A stretch of DNA of 64,000 bases. Origin: Streblospio benedicti. Taxonomy: Eukaryota > Annelida > Polychaeta > Spionida > Spionidae. Position numbers and translations under genes: made by a program. Positions 1-15,200 of the stretch are shown one piece after another. Below the pieces are notes generated by a model. It saw nothing but the letters and a program-made list of their open reading frames with translations, was not told the DNA's origin and ran no database searches. How positions within the stretch are numbered: position 1 is the first letter of the stretch; each line of letters begins with the position of its first letter. The DNA is taken from contig CM032666.1 of assembly GCA_019095985.1 (NCBI GenBank), positions 48,896,131-48,960,130 of the forward strand. Direction: 5' to 3'.

Positions 1-362
1 TTAAACTCTGAAGTTAGTGAAGTTGTTATCCAAATGCACGACTCACTTTGATGTTTAATTTGGATTAATGAACGTTAATATAATCCATGTTGTATGTTAA
101 ATTTTTAATTGTGTAAAAGAGCTAACAATTTTCATAAAAGAATGTATTTGTGTCATAACGCACTTGACTTGACTCATAAAAAATGAAATTCGTTGACAGG
201 ACAAGTTCTTTCTTTTGCGTTCCCTGCGTTTTACGTAGATACATGCCATTTGTTTCTTCTTACAATCCTCAGAAACGTGTGTATAATTATTAAGCTCTAT
301 TAATAAATATTCGTGATACGTTATATATTTATTAAAAGTTTGTACTTGCGTTTAGCTTGCAG
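1..362. other. Intron sequence before the first exon in the window
   Basis: AT-rich sequence ending in a CTTGCAG acceptor. No conserved peptide or promoter element recognised; the gene starts upstream. Confidence 0.6.
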
Positions 363-3206
363 CAGAGGCTGAAAATGAAGATAACATTGCAGAGCAAAGG
401 CGGCAACATGGCAAAAGGGTTAGATACGGAGAGGTCATACAGGTAATACTTGATGTTACAATGTGCATATGTATTCAATTATTTTTTAATTCCATAGAGA
501 TGATTTTATGAAAAAATTACAGAAATGATTATGGCGCAGACCCCAGGGTCTAGTTAGAAGGGAGCTATGAAGCACCACTTATAAACAAATGAATATTAGC
601 TGGCTGAACTAGTCTGTACACCATACACTGGCAGATACAGACTTTAAAAAAGGGGGGGTGGCAACTTAAGGGATCATCATCTGGAGGGATTCGATGCGCG
701 GACGATAGAGAACATGCCAAAAACCCTATGAAAATAAGGTATTTTGGTGGGAAAATGCGCTTTCCCCCACGCTACGACCTCGATCTGTCTATGCCATATG
801 CATAAATGTTAATAGTTAGGATGGTCACAATCAGTTTTTATAGGAATCAAAATATTTTGTATTATGAAGACCTTAAAGTATCATATTTATTAATTGTATC
901 TTTATCGACATCTTGTACTGTTTCATTTGAACAATTATCTACATTTGTACCTACATGTATCAAAATATGTTAGTCTTCATACCTGGATTAATGGTCCACC
1001 GCACACTTCTTCAATGTATATTTTATATATTTCAGTTGTTGCATGTATTCAGTCGGAAATTCATCCATGTCAGCACTACACAGACAAGCAGGAGAGACAA
1101 GAACAATATGTTGGTAAGAATCTATATTTATTTGTGCTCTGGTCAACATTTTATCCGGTAACTTGTCTACATCACTCAGCCAAAAGCTAAGTAATTATAT
1201 TTTCACAGTCTTTCTATTTACTGACAAATAGCAGATGTGGTCTATACAAACTTACCTTACATCTTTACATTTCTTGTCCTTTCTTTTATTAACCTAATAT
1301 CGGTTTAGAATATTTTTGATAATGTAAAAGATTAACTGTCGGCCTGTCTGGCCAGCTAATTTTGACTTAGTACACCTTATTTTCAAACTTAGTGGCCATG
1401 ACTGTCTGCACATATGCTCTCCACTGCATTAGCAATTCTTATGTCAAGCCCTGGTAAGCACGAGAGCACTTTGCTATTATTAGTTAGCCTCTTGACGGAT
1501 TAGTAGAGAATATATTTCAATTATGTTTGGTATAGAACTATGACACATTGACCCTAACTGCCTAGACTTACCTCACTCATTGTTTTTATTGCTAATACAA
1601 TTTAATGTGTCGTCTAGTGTCGTCAATAAGGTGATGTGTGATTCTAACTTCCTTCCTGACTTGCAGTGGTGCAAATTTGGCACTAAGAAAATTTTGAAAT
1701 GTTAAAAATTTCCATCACACCAAAATCAGCACCAAGTGTGTATCAAGTGACACCAAAAGGCACAAGATACCTGTCTAATTGGCGAGACTGGGATGAACAT
1801 CGTGAAAACAAGGTTAAACTTGAAATCTAGTGACCATGTAATGGTATAAATTGAAGCAAACCAACACAGGCTGATGTAACATTTAAGAGCAAGCCTCTAA
1901 TTGATGATCTACTGTTGTTGGTCCAGCTAGGTAATACTATGGCCATAGCACGAGCCACCATAGGCAAATCACATAAATGTTGGTGGGAACTGGTGCCGCA
2001 CAGTAGACTCCTTTTATGACTGAATGATACAATGAAACATTTGTTTTTTCACTCTTGCATGATAAGCTAAGAATCTCAAAACTGCAACTTTGTTGTTTTT
2101 TCTTGTGGGTCAAACATGGAGAGAAACTAGAAATACAAAAGTAGTCCCGTGTATACCACATGATTACTGAAAAGCATGCAATGACTTTTACCTCCTGATG
2201 ATTATTACCCATCATAGGCAATACCTGATGGACTTAACATCTTCACAGCCAGTAGTTTCCCAGATATTTCAGTTTGACATCATGATATAAAATTACAACA
2301 TTAGATAATTTTGAATATTCATTTTTGTTGACATTTACTATGCTACACCAACTATACTTTTGACATATTTTAGGTGTATTTACAATCATATAATGCAAAG
2401 CATGCACAGTTCAAGATTCTACCAAGATATAAAGTGAAATCAGAAGGAGAGTTCGTAAGTTTGATTTTTCGGTCGAATAATTGCATGTAGTTACATGTAT
2501 ATACCTCTTTAATTAATCATAATCATTCATCTAGAATATTATACAAATATAATCATTTCCTATTAATTGAGTTCATTTGGATATCATAATAATTTCAGCT
2601 AATATTTGTCTATAATTTTATTATCATTTTGTAGGTTCAAATATTTGATCAAATTATTTTTGAGAGTGTGAAATCACCAGGTCAATTCTTTCATGCGAGT
2701 GCAGCTTGGAAAATTGATCACTTTTCAATAGGGTATGTAAACATTTGACTGAATTAATCAAAGTCTTCCTAATTACTTTATATTGTCTCATTAATTAAAA
2801 ACTCTAAACATATATTTAAATTATATGTTGTTATATATATTGCTGCAATTCACAAAAAGAAAGTTCAGTTGTACAACTATATGTATATAAATCACTTCAC
2901 AATGCACCCTTTAATCGCATCTCTTTATTTAAGAATTGAATAATTGAAATTACGTTTTACACTAACGTAGTCATCATGAAGTAGTAAGTTTATTTTAAAA
3001 GTGTAATAAAGCTGAGTAAAACATTTCAATTTCCTTATATATCTATTTATGGTGTGACATTTTTATCCATCATGGATTTTGAGATGATGCATATAGTTTT
3101 TGAATATTTATCATGTAGGTCAGAATTGAATCTTGGAATACAGCCTGCAGGTTTCACTGTTGTCAAAAATCACAGACCTGTTATGGAGCAAAAAGTAATT
3201 GTCAAG
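363..3206 (+). CDS. Exons 1-5 in window: N-terminal suppressor/MIR region
   Basis: Exons are 363-442 (possibly from 356), 1036-1113, 2374-2454, 2635-2732 and 3119-3206, each with AG acceptor and GT donor. The joined peptide contains KRVRYGEVIQ, LLHVFSRKFIHVSTTQ, VYLQSYNAKHAQFKILPRYK, GQFFHASAAWKI and SELNLGIQPAGFTVV. These follow the IP3R order GNVIQ-LLHLKSNKYLTV, then the WFYIQPFYKLRS, GQPLHAS and EVN...SWKI stretches, which form the end of the suppressor domain and its MIR trefoil. Phases agree: the 2635 exon ends in phase 2 and the 3119 exon supplies the missing base. The initiator methionine and the first part of the suppressor domain lie upstream of the window. Confidence 0.87.
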
Positions 3207-6200
3207 GTAAGAATTTAAACATTTAATATTTGACAGGATTAGACTACAATTTGACAATGAAAAGCTATGATAAGGTTTAGAATTAGCTGGATGTATGAGG
3301 CATAGCTTTTCACTGAATCCAAATAAATTAGCCAAATATGTAAAATTAGTAGGGTTTCAGACTTCCTTGATTGGTCAATCGTTCACTTTAATGAAGAGTT
3401 AACAATACGTGGCATGATTGGAGGTTGTGAGGTTTGAAAATTAAGGTTGGAAGACACCTGAATTTTGACCTTTGTAGGGGTCAAATCAAGGGTAAAAGGG
3501 TCGAAAAAGAAAAATAATGCATCCGTATCCTTTGATATTGAATTTAGGGACAAAACTTGTATTGATCTTGTCCAGGAACTTGGATATGTAGATTATGAAT
3601 ATCACATTCTATTTAAGTGATGACCTTTCCTTCTAGGTCAAATAAGTAGGTTGAAATTCAGAACCCTCTTACCAGCCACCAATCATGCCAAGTTTCGTAA
3701 ACTCTTCATTGAAGTGAACGATTAAGTTATATTTTGCATTGGCTGGGTCCCCCACGAAGTGTCATGAATTATACAGAGATTCATTGACTGCGCATGTAGA
3801 TCTATGATAGATTTAATGAAATATGATAATTATTGTTTTGAGAAAGATTGATATCAATAACAATTATTGACATATTTCAATGCTGTAGGTAATAAAATGC
3901 TCATAAAATTCATATAATATAGTTTTTATTAAACAATTTCTTCCTACTTTAGGCTCATTTTGAAAGGAATCACCATGTATGATGATACGAAAAACTTTGT
4001 TAGTTCATGTGCATGAAATGTTTGTAAACAACTGTCATCACTTCCTTGAGACATCATTATTTTGTGCTTGTTTGGGACAAAATTGTGAGAAATTATTCAT
4101 GCTGGTTATTTACATGAAAAAATATTTGCAATTATGTGTTTTATATTTATGACTTTTGTATGATGAATATGAAGTGTAGAATATGATTGTGTATGCACAG
4201 TGTGGCTTTTCTTTTTTAGCCAACATTATTCAATATAGTTCTAAATTATGTTTAAACAAATGATTTTGGTGTATTTTCTCATTTTCAAGACAAGATTCAA
4301 AGAAGGAGAAAGGAAGTCTGTGTAACAACTATATTGAAATGTTGCTAACAAAATGTATGCAAACTTATATTTATCTATCCATTTCAGAAATTTATCCAAA
4401 ATATGCATGACTTTGTTTTCAGTTGTCAGTCTTTACTTAGGAGTCACTATATCATATAACTCTTTGAAGCAAGCAGTTTCATAATAGTGTAATTCATATC
4501 TATCATTAGTTTTGATTATGCACTATTATTTATATATTATTCTTAACTCTACATATATATCTCACTTTTAATTAAGCAGTGTATTTAGATGTGGGCATAA
4601 AGAAGAATATTAATGTGTGCACTGCTTGTTTAATTTTATGTATTAATTTCTATGAACAGGCAGGAGCTTCTCTTAATGTGAAACACCTAGAAGCGCCACC
4701 ACCACCAACAGTTTACGTATGTTTTGACAGTCCAACACAACGCTTTTGATTCCTTTTGTTCAACTTCATTTGTTTTCTAGCTTTGCTCACTTGGTCCTTT
4801 TTTATGTAGTGAAATATTAAGATACCTAAATATGGTAAATTGTTTTCATAACAATAGAAAATCATGCGGATATGATTATGATGCTGTTTACTCCTGCTGT
4901 ATTTGTAGGTACAAAACAAATGTATCAAATGTATTAAAGATCTGTAAAGCATCCTAGGATGTCTAGCAGGATAATCTCAGCAATGATAACTGCAAATTAT
5001 TCGCCTATATGTACCCTTAATGGTATATCTTCTTTGTGGTTTCTTATCTTCAATGAGGGTATTGCAGTATCATAAACTAAATCCAATGACAAAATAATCG
5101 GGCTGAATTAAGAAGAATAGAAATGCAGGATTGCAGGCAGACTTACTAACACTGACATTTCTTATGTTGAAAGGTTGTCAAGTGATGACATTCATACACA
5201 ATGATCTACAGTTTACCTTCATTTTCAAAAAAGTTTTAAATGAAATAACAATCTAACATAACACACATATGCTATTTTTAACTATCCTAAGCAATCTACA
5301 GTATTCATGAAAGGTATACGGTAATGTTTTATGATGTAAGGAGAAAGCATCAAATGAGGACCATGTAATCAACGCTAAATCAACACACTGCCTTGAATCC
5401 CTTTTATATTTAGATAGTTAACACATTCTATATTTTGTTGTGTTCCCTGTGTGTACATGTACAAAACTTCTACCACTTGTGTTTTTACAATGCACCTGCA
5501 ACTGTGATGTTGAGATCTGCAGGCCGATGAAATGATGGCTCCTTCATCCTAGCAGACATGTCATTGTTTCAATTTTTCTAAGTGTTGACTCCATCATCCC
5601 AAATATAGTCATAGTAGTAATACACATGTTATCACTGTAAATACACTTAGTAATTTAGACAAACTCACCATTCCCAATAGAGTGTTGCTACTGAAGAAGT
5701 AATTCATCCTGAACAACCCAGTCCAAGGGTAAGAAAGAATGCTAGTTTGATCGGTGTGTATTCTCGTTTTATCTTGTGATCTCCTTCCTTGATGTTTTGT
5801 TAGATTTCAGAATAGCTATTGTAATGTAATGTATTCTAATCATGGTTCCATCGTTGTATCTTCAATGCAGAGCGTAAAAGTTTACGTAAATATATTTTGA
5901 TTATTATATACAAGTAGTGTAGTACGGCACAAGTATTTATGATACTTTTATCCTGTAAGGTATCACAACTATGCTTTGAAAAACTTATAGATTCAATGAG
6001 TAGGATAATTTAATTGTCTTATAAGATTATGCATATCACATCATATAAGATAATGCCAATGCAAGCTAATATATTTGCATTATGAAAAAACTTTGTAGGA
6101 GTCAACATACAATTTGCTTATATCATGTTCAATAACTTTGAATATCTAATTTTGTATCAACCTAACTTATCAATATATTTTATATTTCCATTTGACATAT

Positions 6201-9200
6201 TGCATGAAGTAGATGCCTAATTCTGTTTGAAATTTTAATGACTTTAGCTAACTATTTTCATTAATAACACTCAAAGCAATGTTTTTGCATGTACGAAGTT
6301 TACCACATTATAAAATTGAAGATGGTGAAAACAAAGTTCTCATTTATACCTTAATCTTGATTTTATCCCATGTGTGATTAATCAATCAAGAATGTTTTCA
6401 TTATTGCGTCACTTCATTTATCATTAGAATATGACTTTTTTTACCACCCAATATAAATTTTATTTCACTAAAAAAATAGCTTTTATATATTGAACTTTTC
6501 ATTAAGCAAGATTTTCAAAATTCCCATGTTAATCTGCATATTACAGTAACTGACAAAATACCTATCATAATTTGTTGGTTGACTTATGGGTAAATGTTTA
6601 TTTTGTATGTAGATGAATTTGGGTATTATTTTGGTACATCATAATTTCAGCAACCTGCTAAATGTAATGATTTTTTCTTTAATAAAACAGTGATTGTATG
6701 GAAATAGGAGGGCAATTTTGTTAACGCAAGGATAGAACGAATAAATCTCTTTGAAATACACACAACAAGATATTTATGAGTAACTTACAAGTATAAACTT
6801 CCTGTTCTTTAGAGCTGGATTTATACATTCTTGTGAATGCTAGCACAGAAGTGTTCTTTTGGGCTACTTTTTATACTGTTCTTAAACTTTTCCTTGGGAC
6901 AAAATGTCATATAGTTTGGCTTTATCGTTTCTAAATGTGACAAAACTTCTTCACACATATGCTATGCCCCGGCCACATCATGTTACATGGATTGTTCTCT
7001 CAGCAATGAACATGACTGACCTGCCTCATGAATCTGATTTGTCTGATTTGTATAACATTGGTCCTAATGTCCTCTTTACTGATCAGAAGCACTTCTAATA
7101 CATATTTTGATTATGTTGAAGTAATTAAAAGACTTTGAACTTTCAATTATTATAAAGCTGCTCAAATAATGAACGCTTCGTAAATAAGTAGAGAACCCAA
7201 ACAATATGTGTCAATCCTACTGTTCTAGTCCTAATCATTCAATTGAAAACAAAATAACATGCCCCTAAATCAGTTACCTTCTTATATCATTGACATATGT
7301 TATCATGAAATGTTTCTCACAACATTCTTAATGAAAATGTAGGATTCTTCATCATTTTCTATATAAGTGATATCAGAAGAGGACCTTATATGCCTCGTAG
7401 AAATCAGACACTGCTACCACCAAATTTGAAGCTATTGTGACATTTTGTCCACAAACTTTACACTTAACTAAAGTGTACACTAGCACTCCTGCTATATGAA
7501 GATCCGATTTTACGTATGGGTGATGGAATTGTCTGTCTTTGATACCTGTGTATCATACTATGTTAATGAGAATGTTTATCTGCAGAATAACTTATGCACT
7601 TATGCATTTGTTATGTAATGTTGTAAAATTTGTATCGTACATCAATTCATACAATACTTGTAATTATTAGGGTGGAAGTGCTGTGCGACTTTTTCACAAA
7701 GAACTCGAAGCATATCTGGTCGCTGAAGGTCTATTTGATGATGAAATAACTGAAGATGGTAAGGCTGAATTCCCTGTACATATATTTTGTTCTTGTGAAG
7801 CAGACAATAGCTAAGGTCAACAGATGGCTTTTCTTTCATAATTGATACAATATTTGGATATTGCAAAGATTTCTGGCATTTAGGATTGTCACATTTCAAT
7901 AGATTATTAAATATTATACATGATTCTTAAAGTGTTACCTCAATTACGTGTACACGGATATACACTCAGTTTTAAATCAACGCTTAACCAGATTTTAACA
8001 AAAACCTGTTTTAGAATCATAAAAGTGCATGGTTGATATTAGAAAATTATTTGTAAATTGATGTTAGTGTAAAACAAAAATTCTAAACAGATAATAAGCA
8101 AAACAGTAGCTACATTTTTGTTTTTATTTCAACACATTGCCATATTTTTGGCTAATTTAATGAAAATTAGAAACATTAGGCAATATCTATCACAAGGTGC
8201 TTGTGTTCAAGTAATTCTTGGATTAGTCATTTCACACTTAGATTATTGTAATGCACTTTTCATTGGCTTGCCAAAACAAGAGATTATGAAACTGCAGCGT
8301 GTACAAAATTTCGCGGCAAAGACTGTGTTAAATAACAGTAAAATGGATAGTGCGACTCCTTGCTTAAAGCAGTTACATTGGTTACCTATCAGATTAAGGA
8401 TAAGATACAAGAGTCCACAAGAGTCTTATTTTGACACATAAATGGTGAAGCTCCAGGCTATTTAAAGGAACTATTGCTATTTAGGTCTATGTCAGTAAGA
8501 TCACTCAGGTCTAACATTGATTGTGAACTTAAGTTACATGTACCATTTATTATGAAATTAACACTAGCCGAAAGATCGTTCTCTGTACAAGCCCCTAAGG
8601 AATGGAACCAACTACCACTTAAATTTAGATCTATCAGTTCATTAGATGTATTTAGAAGAAACCTTAAAACACATTTATTTATCAATTTTAGTTTTTATGT
8701 TGTAAAGCGCCTGCGATAATAGTTGTTCATTCTGCTTGTCGCTATACCAAATGCATATTGTATATTGTATTGTATATTTTTGTGCATTTCTCTTTGTAGT
8801 ACATCTTCGCATCCGTGAAGTCGATCAACTTGTGCCCCGGTCTTTATATCCCTCAACTTCAGCAAACACTTATTGGCAAATTGAAGCAGAGTCTAGTATT
8901 CTTAATGGTAAGCATAAAGTATGAACTTAGCTGCTTTGAAGTTTTAGTAATTACATAAATCATATTTTGAAAATATGTATTTGATATAGTTTGCCATGTA
9001 GCAGATGTTTTTATTTTAATTATTTGCTTCCTGTTACAAGGTGAAATGATTCGTTGGGAGCAGCAAATACGATTCAGACACATGTGCACTAGGCAATATT
9101 TATGTATCACTGCGGATCGTAGAGTGACATTGACCCCAGATGCCAAAGATCCCAGGAATGTGTTTCGTCTCCATCCAGTGATAAAGGTGATTGTTGCATG

Positions 9201-12200
9201 CTTTTTTGTCTATTTATGAACGACCCCTTACTTAGGTTTGTCTTTTAGTCCCATCATAACCCTGATATAGAAAGCATCCAATAAACTCATTTGATAATAA
9301 TTTATATTGTTTTTCTGGTTAAACACTGAGAAATCAAATATTGAATAGCATATGAATAAAGATGTATGGACCACTGAAGCGTGGCCTGTTTTATGAAGAC
9401 AGTCACTGGTAGTACCACAGCTGATGTTATTGCTTCTTCTTGCACGAAAAATTTTCTATATATTATTTTTGATACCGCAATTTCAAAAGCTTCTTAACAA
9501 AATCTTATACTTGATCATACCCATGTGTTGCTCTGAAATATTAATTCATTTTATCATTAAGTGTATTATGTGCAGGACTATAACGGGTAACAATAGCTTT
9601 GGTATTTGTAAATAATTCAAATCTTTTTCGAATAAATCTTTATTATTGATGTCAATATTATAGATAATTTATCTGAATACCCAGTTGAAGTTTGTGTTTC
9701 TAAACACAAGGATTGTATTGAAATTGGATTGTGTTGAAATATTATTAGTTGAAGGTACTTTTGCAGTAGCAATTATTTATACAAAGTCACAATAATAATG
9801 CACATCAATGAATAAGTTGAATGTTTGTTTATGAACACTATAATCATTGTCTTGACTTTTGCTAGTAGCTTCACATTTTTTTTCTGTTTTGTTATATTAC
9901 ACAACTACATGTATCATAATAAAATACAAGACTAATATATCTTCAATGCAGATTTTAAGCAAACACCTTTGTGAACCATATAGTAGTGTTAAATTGAATT
10001 ATAAGATTTAGGATTAGTTTGACTAGAATCACCAACAGCCTGGTGTTTAAGATTTGTTTTACTGCAGGAGTATTTGCTTTGTAAATTACTTTTCACATTA
10101 AACTAAGAATAAGACCAATGTGCATTAAGATTTCTTTACATAAATTTTTAAAGGGACTTCATTCTGTCCATATCACCTATTTTCAAGTTCGATACGTGGG
10201 CGGTAGCCAATTCCTGTCAATTTTGGATAAACAATCTTGAATATTCTTTGGGATTACAGAGGGACTTGGATCCTTTGCATCCACCAATTATGAAATTTTC
10301 AATGAATCTTATAAAGCTTTGGATGGCCATGGACTCTTAAACACAATCTCCCGATACACTACACAACAGGCTGGTCATATACATAGCCAGGTGTGATACC
10401 GTTGACATTAACCATCTTACAAACTCTGTGACATCGTCAGCAGAGACTTGCAGTCTAATCCTCTAGATTCCAAGCTACTATACTTACACTTTTAGTTTAT
10501 AACAATATGAAGCAGTAAACAAAGATGTACAAGTGTGGAACATGATAACCATTGATCCTAATGATTGTGATGCAATGGCACCTACATTGTACATTGGAGA
10601 CTAATCATCACCTGTCTGACCCCTTTGTTACTTTGGGATATGCAATAAAGTAAAACCTGTCTTACGTGGTCATATTCAATAGGTGAAAATATTATTCATA
10701 AAATGGTACATCTTCAACCCACAATTACACAATAGATAATTTAGGGAGCGAGAGAATAAGAAAATTGTCTACACAAGACAAATGATCACTATCAGAATAA
10801 GTCCATAGTACCTTTTCCTCTGTATGCTGTCTGAACTTCTTTTTTGAAGCTACAGCAAGTAATAAGTTATGATATGGACAGTTGAATTATCTTGAATATC
10901 AGCTACATGTATGTACTATTTTGCATTTGATACATTCAACTTCATGATACAAAAAACTGTACCTACAGGCACTTTAGATTTATTCTTGTGTTGGTCTTAT
11001 TTGCAGTTTTATTAGTATGTGCATGACATTTCACTATAGATTTCTAACAAACCCTTCGAATGGCTTGATTTTTGCGCTATCTCAATAGCAGATATTAACC
11101 ATGATAAAAACTTTAAGAAATATTCAATTTTGTTTTTATGGCTTAAATGTTTCAATTAGCTACTGTATGATAAACATGCCCATCTTTGCTTTATAATTTT
11201 AGAAGTTCTCACCCAATTTTAGTTTCTTGCCCAACACTTATTATTTGTTACATACTGGGTATAGTATATGTTTGCCTAACTGTCAACCTGTACAATTTAA
11301 CATTTCAGCCTGACGAAAATGGCAGTGTAAGAATAGATTGTGGTAGCTAGAATTAAGACATGTGCACCTAAAATCTACAAAAATATATAAAGCATCTTTG
11401 ATTTTAATGTGCATATGTTTCATCCCCATCATTTGTTCTTTATATTTTTTTCTGTCCAATGTTAAACTTTTTTGCTAAACCTGTATGGCACATGGCATAT
11501 AACTTTGCTCGTTTGCTGCTTGTTAAGAAGTTTGTACACATTTTGGTAAAGAGCTAACTCAGTACTTCTACTATATAGAAGAAAAAGAGTTTGGTCTTAA
11601 TGTTTAATCATTGTATTTCTTAACCTTTACTTCTCTTTCTCGTCTAAGTCTTTATCTTGCTGTATAATATATTTATTTTATGAAATCTGTATATGAAATT
11701 AAATTTAACTTAAAAGTGACATGTAATTATTTACTACAAAACTATTGACTTCAACATTGGGTGTGACTCAGTTCATAATATTTTGCACATATCCACATGC
11801 CAGCTAAATGTCCATTATTTTGTTCATTTATTTTCTCGTATAACTTAGTTTCTAAGTTGCTGCACTTTTACCCCATTGTGATTGGTTATATTATTCATAT
11901 ATTCTAAGTGGTAACTGATCACACTTTTTTGCCGACAATAATTTGTTTGATATACATGTAAACCAGTATACTATATACAATTTTGTAAGACACATTTGTA
12001 TATAGAAAATCAATTAGTGTAGTGATTCTTTTTATATTTGTCTTGCACATTTGACAATTTTATTCTATAACATTTCAGTGTGTAATGATTATTATTTTAA
12101 TGAATATTGTCTGTAAGTGTGTAGGTATAACTTGTTTTATGGTGTATAAACAAACTATTCAATGAGGATTTTGTTTAAGAAACTCATAATCTCAACAGTT

Positions 12201-15200
12201 TATTTTGTTCTGTTTAGGAAGGAGATGAAATCCAGTTTGAAAGTTATGCCCGTATAGAACATGTTATTACGGGATACTGGCTCCATGCTTTAAGAGGTAC
12301 AATTAATTAATGAAATAAGTGCTGAACATTTTATTTATATGCTTGCTAGTTATAATAAAACAAAGAAAAGTAACAGCTTACAATTATTAATCTAGAAATT
12401 GGCGAGAATGAGTCCTAGGACTCATTTATTTTGAAACAATGGGTCCTAGGGCCAATACAATGGGTCTTAACATCCAACAGAAAGTAATGTTTTACTGATT
12501 TAAATTAATAAAAATAGATTTACACAACACTTTACTACTACTAGTATCTATTTTCAAACATTTTTACACTGCAGACGTAATGTTCCGTATAAAGAAAAAA
12601 AAACTATTTTGAATATAAAGCAAAGCCTGTGGCTGCTATGATTACAAACTAAATATATTTTGTAGGTCTCATGGGATACTGATTCGATTTTGGGCACTGT
12701 ATCAATTAAAGTGTGCTTTTTTCCACAAGGCCATTTATGGTTCATTTTTGGCATTCTCACTAGTATTAGATGCACAATGAATAATTAATATTACAGCAGC
12801 AGCAAACATCTACTTTGTGGTGTTTGCTATGAGTTACTGCAAGATCAATATTTACCATGACGGAGCCAATGTTATTAGACAGTGACACACAGATTACTTG
12901 TGCCTGATTACATACATTTTTGTAATTGTGTACTTTTATCAAGACGTTTAGTAAACATTTTAGTAAATGTCTTTATTGCCCATAAGTCAACGTTTTTCTA
13001 GTGACGCTGTGCTGTCTGAGCACTTTTGATCTAGTTAATTCTTTGCATCCTACTGAAACATAACGAGTCCTGGACTCAGGATATATGTCTAGATTAATAA
13101 TTAGTCATAAATAAACCATTAATGGAAATATATACCTGGTATAATATAGATAAGTATATTACTCTTCAAAGAAGTGTCTACACAGGCAATTAGATGTGGA
13201 ACTGCAAACAGACTTGAAGAAAAATTAATTACTTTCATTTTTACCAAGAAAGTTATATACTGAAAAAAAATGGTTCAGTCTCAATCAGGCTTCAGTATTT
13301 GCACCAAGCACATTAGTCTTATGTGGCCTTTCTGGTGAACTTTCAAACTTCCACAAATGTGATTCCTGTTTTTTATCCTTAGTACCCCTAGTATACAATC
13401 TTCGATATCGTTAGATAAACCCTAAATTGATGGATTGGCTCATTGTTGTGCAATGAAGTGGTAGCAGCAGCAGTGTGTTGTACATGTAGTTTGCGCCTTT
13501 CAATTATCCTTGCAGTTCTCTCCTTCAAAAAATTAGCTTCCTTCAGTGTATCTGCTGCCCCATATTGTGTGCTCTATGACCATTGTCTCAAAGGATTGAA
13601 GGTCGATGGTACAGTGTTGCATACATGTAGATCTGGGTAGAACATCTTTGTATCTCTTGCACTGTACACTTTGTGATCTTTTTCTTGAAGACAGCTCTCC
13701 AAACGTAACTGGCTTAGTAATTCTTTAGGAGACCATTTCCAGCCAAATGCAGCATTACTTCAACAATAGTCATTCCACAATATTCTAACACATCTGTGTA
13801 GCACTCTGTCCCTTCCTTGTTATTTTACATATTTTTCTGGGGCAACATTGGTGGAAATATTTGATTAGCTTTGTATGTACTATTATGCTAAATGATCCCC
13901 ACAATGCTTGATAATTCAGCTGGTAACCCATCTGTTCCAGTTGCTTTCTTGATGAGAGTTGATAAACATATTTTTGATGGTACAGTGGGAGGTCATTCTA
14001 GATTTTCATGGAAAGGTCTTTGGGGAAGTTCGTCAACAACTTGGTCTGAAATAATGACATACAATTTAACACTGAATGAGAATGTTCTGCCCAGCAATTA
14101 ACGATGCTCACTTTGTCTTTGATGAGAATGTGGCTATATGTAGAACCATGGGATAAAGGGCTGTATACATATAGCGCAAACTGGCGAGACTGTTATTGAT
14201 GTAGTTATTGGTGGCAGAATCTTGTTATAGTACTCTGTTTCCTTTGGGGTGATACTTCAATTCAATATTTTTCTTCACAAACACTCAAGCCTAACCCCTA
14301 CTGATCTATGCTTTATTCTGGTTTTGAGAATGTATCGTATTCTGATGAATCTGGCAAAACATCTGTAAATATACCTTCTGAAATTAACCTACAATCAATT
14401 ATTATCTTATGCATCTTGTGTGTGTCTTTGTTTTTGCTATTTAGATGAAGAATATGTGCGCCGTCAGTTGAGAGAGTCACAAGAAGAAAGTGGAAACTCA
14501 ATGAAATCATTGAGATGGGATGGTGCAGATCTTCGGAAGGTAATTCTTGCTGTTATAACAGACTTTTCTCCGGGACTTTTCAGCACTATTGAGTGTATGG
14601 TCATGACAAAATGTTTACAAAAAACATTGACTAAGTGACATCAATTCACCATAATATTCTCATCTAAAGTGACATTTATAATTCTGTGCTGTGAATCACT
14701 TGAATTTCATACATTTATTAGAAAATTTGTTTAATGGAGCTAAATAGAATATATGTAATATATATGCGTTCTTATTTTTAAAAGATCTCTGCAAGTGGTG
14801 AAAAGATGTACCATGATGCCTACACGTTACAACAGGTTGAAGCACAAAACCTTATCAATTTTAACTTTGTATGTGGAATGGTACCTTTTATGCTGAATTT
14901 GATTATGGACGTACGTATGCTATCAATCAAATGCTATTTGATATTATGCTGCTTTGCAGTTTGATTTCACTTATGTATTCAAATATAATTGAAATTTAAT
15001 GGTATAATAGTATAATAAATTATTATTTCACTTGACTCGATTAAATATATAATTTGATCGTCAAATTTTCCCATTTTAGCGGAAAGAAGGAAAAATTCTC
15101 AATGCAAAGAAAGGCCACAAAATCTGTACAGCATTGGATGAAATAAAGCATTTTATGATTGAAAGTAATCATCCTGTGAAATGGAAGCAAAAGTTGATGA

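Noticed and set aside
640-770. Less AT-rich block with a TTCGATGC word resembling a tRNA-type B box
   Set aside because: No A box at proper distance, no cloverleaf and no repeat ends were found, so a SINE or tRNA call is not supported.
1690-1830. Open stretch SITPKSAPSVYQVTPKGTRY and following, with a possible GT after AAG
   Set aside because: Exon 2 joins directly to exon 3 in the correct phase with matching IP3R sequence on both sides. This peptide has no family counterpart, and the putative GTTAAA donor is poor.
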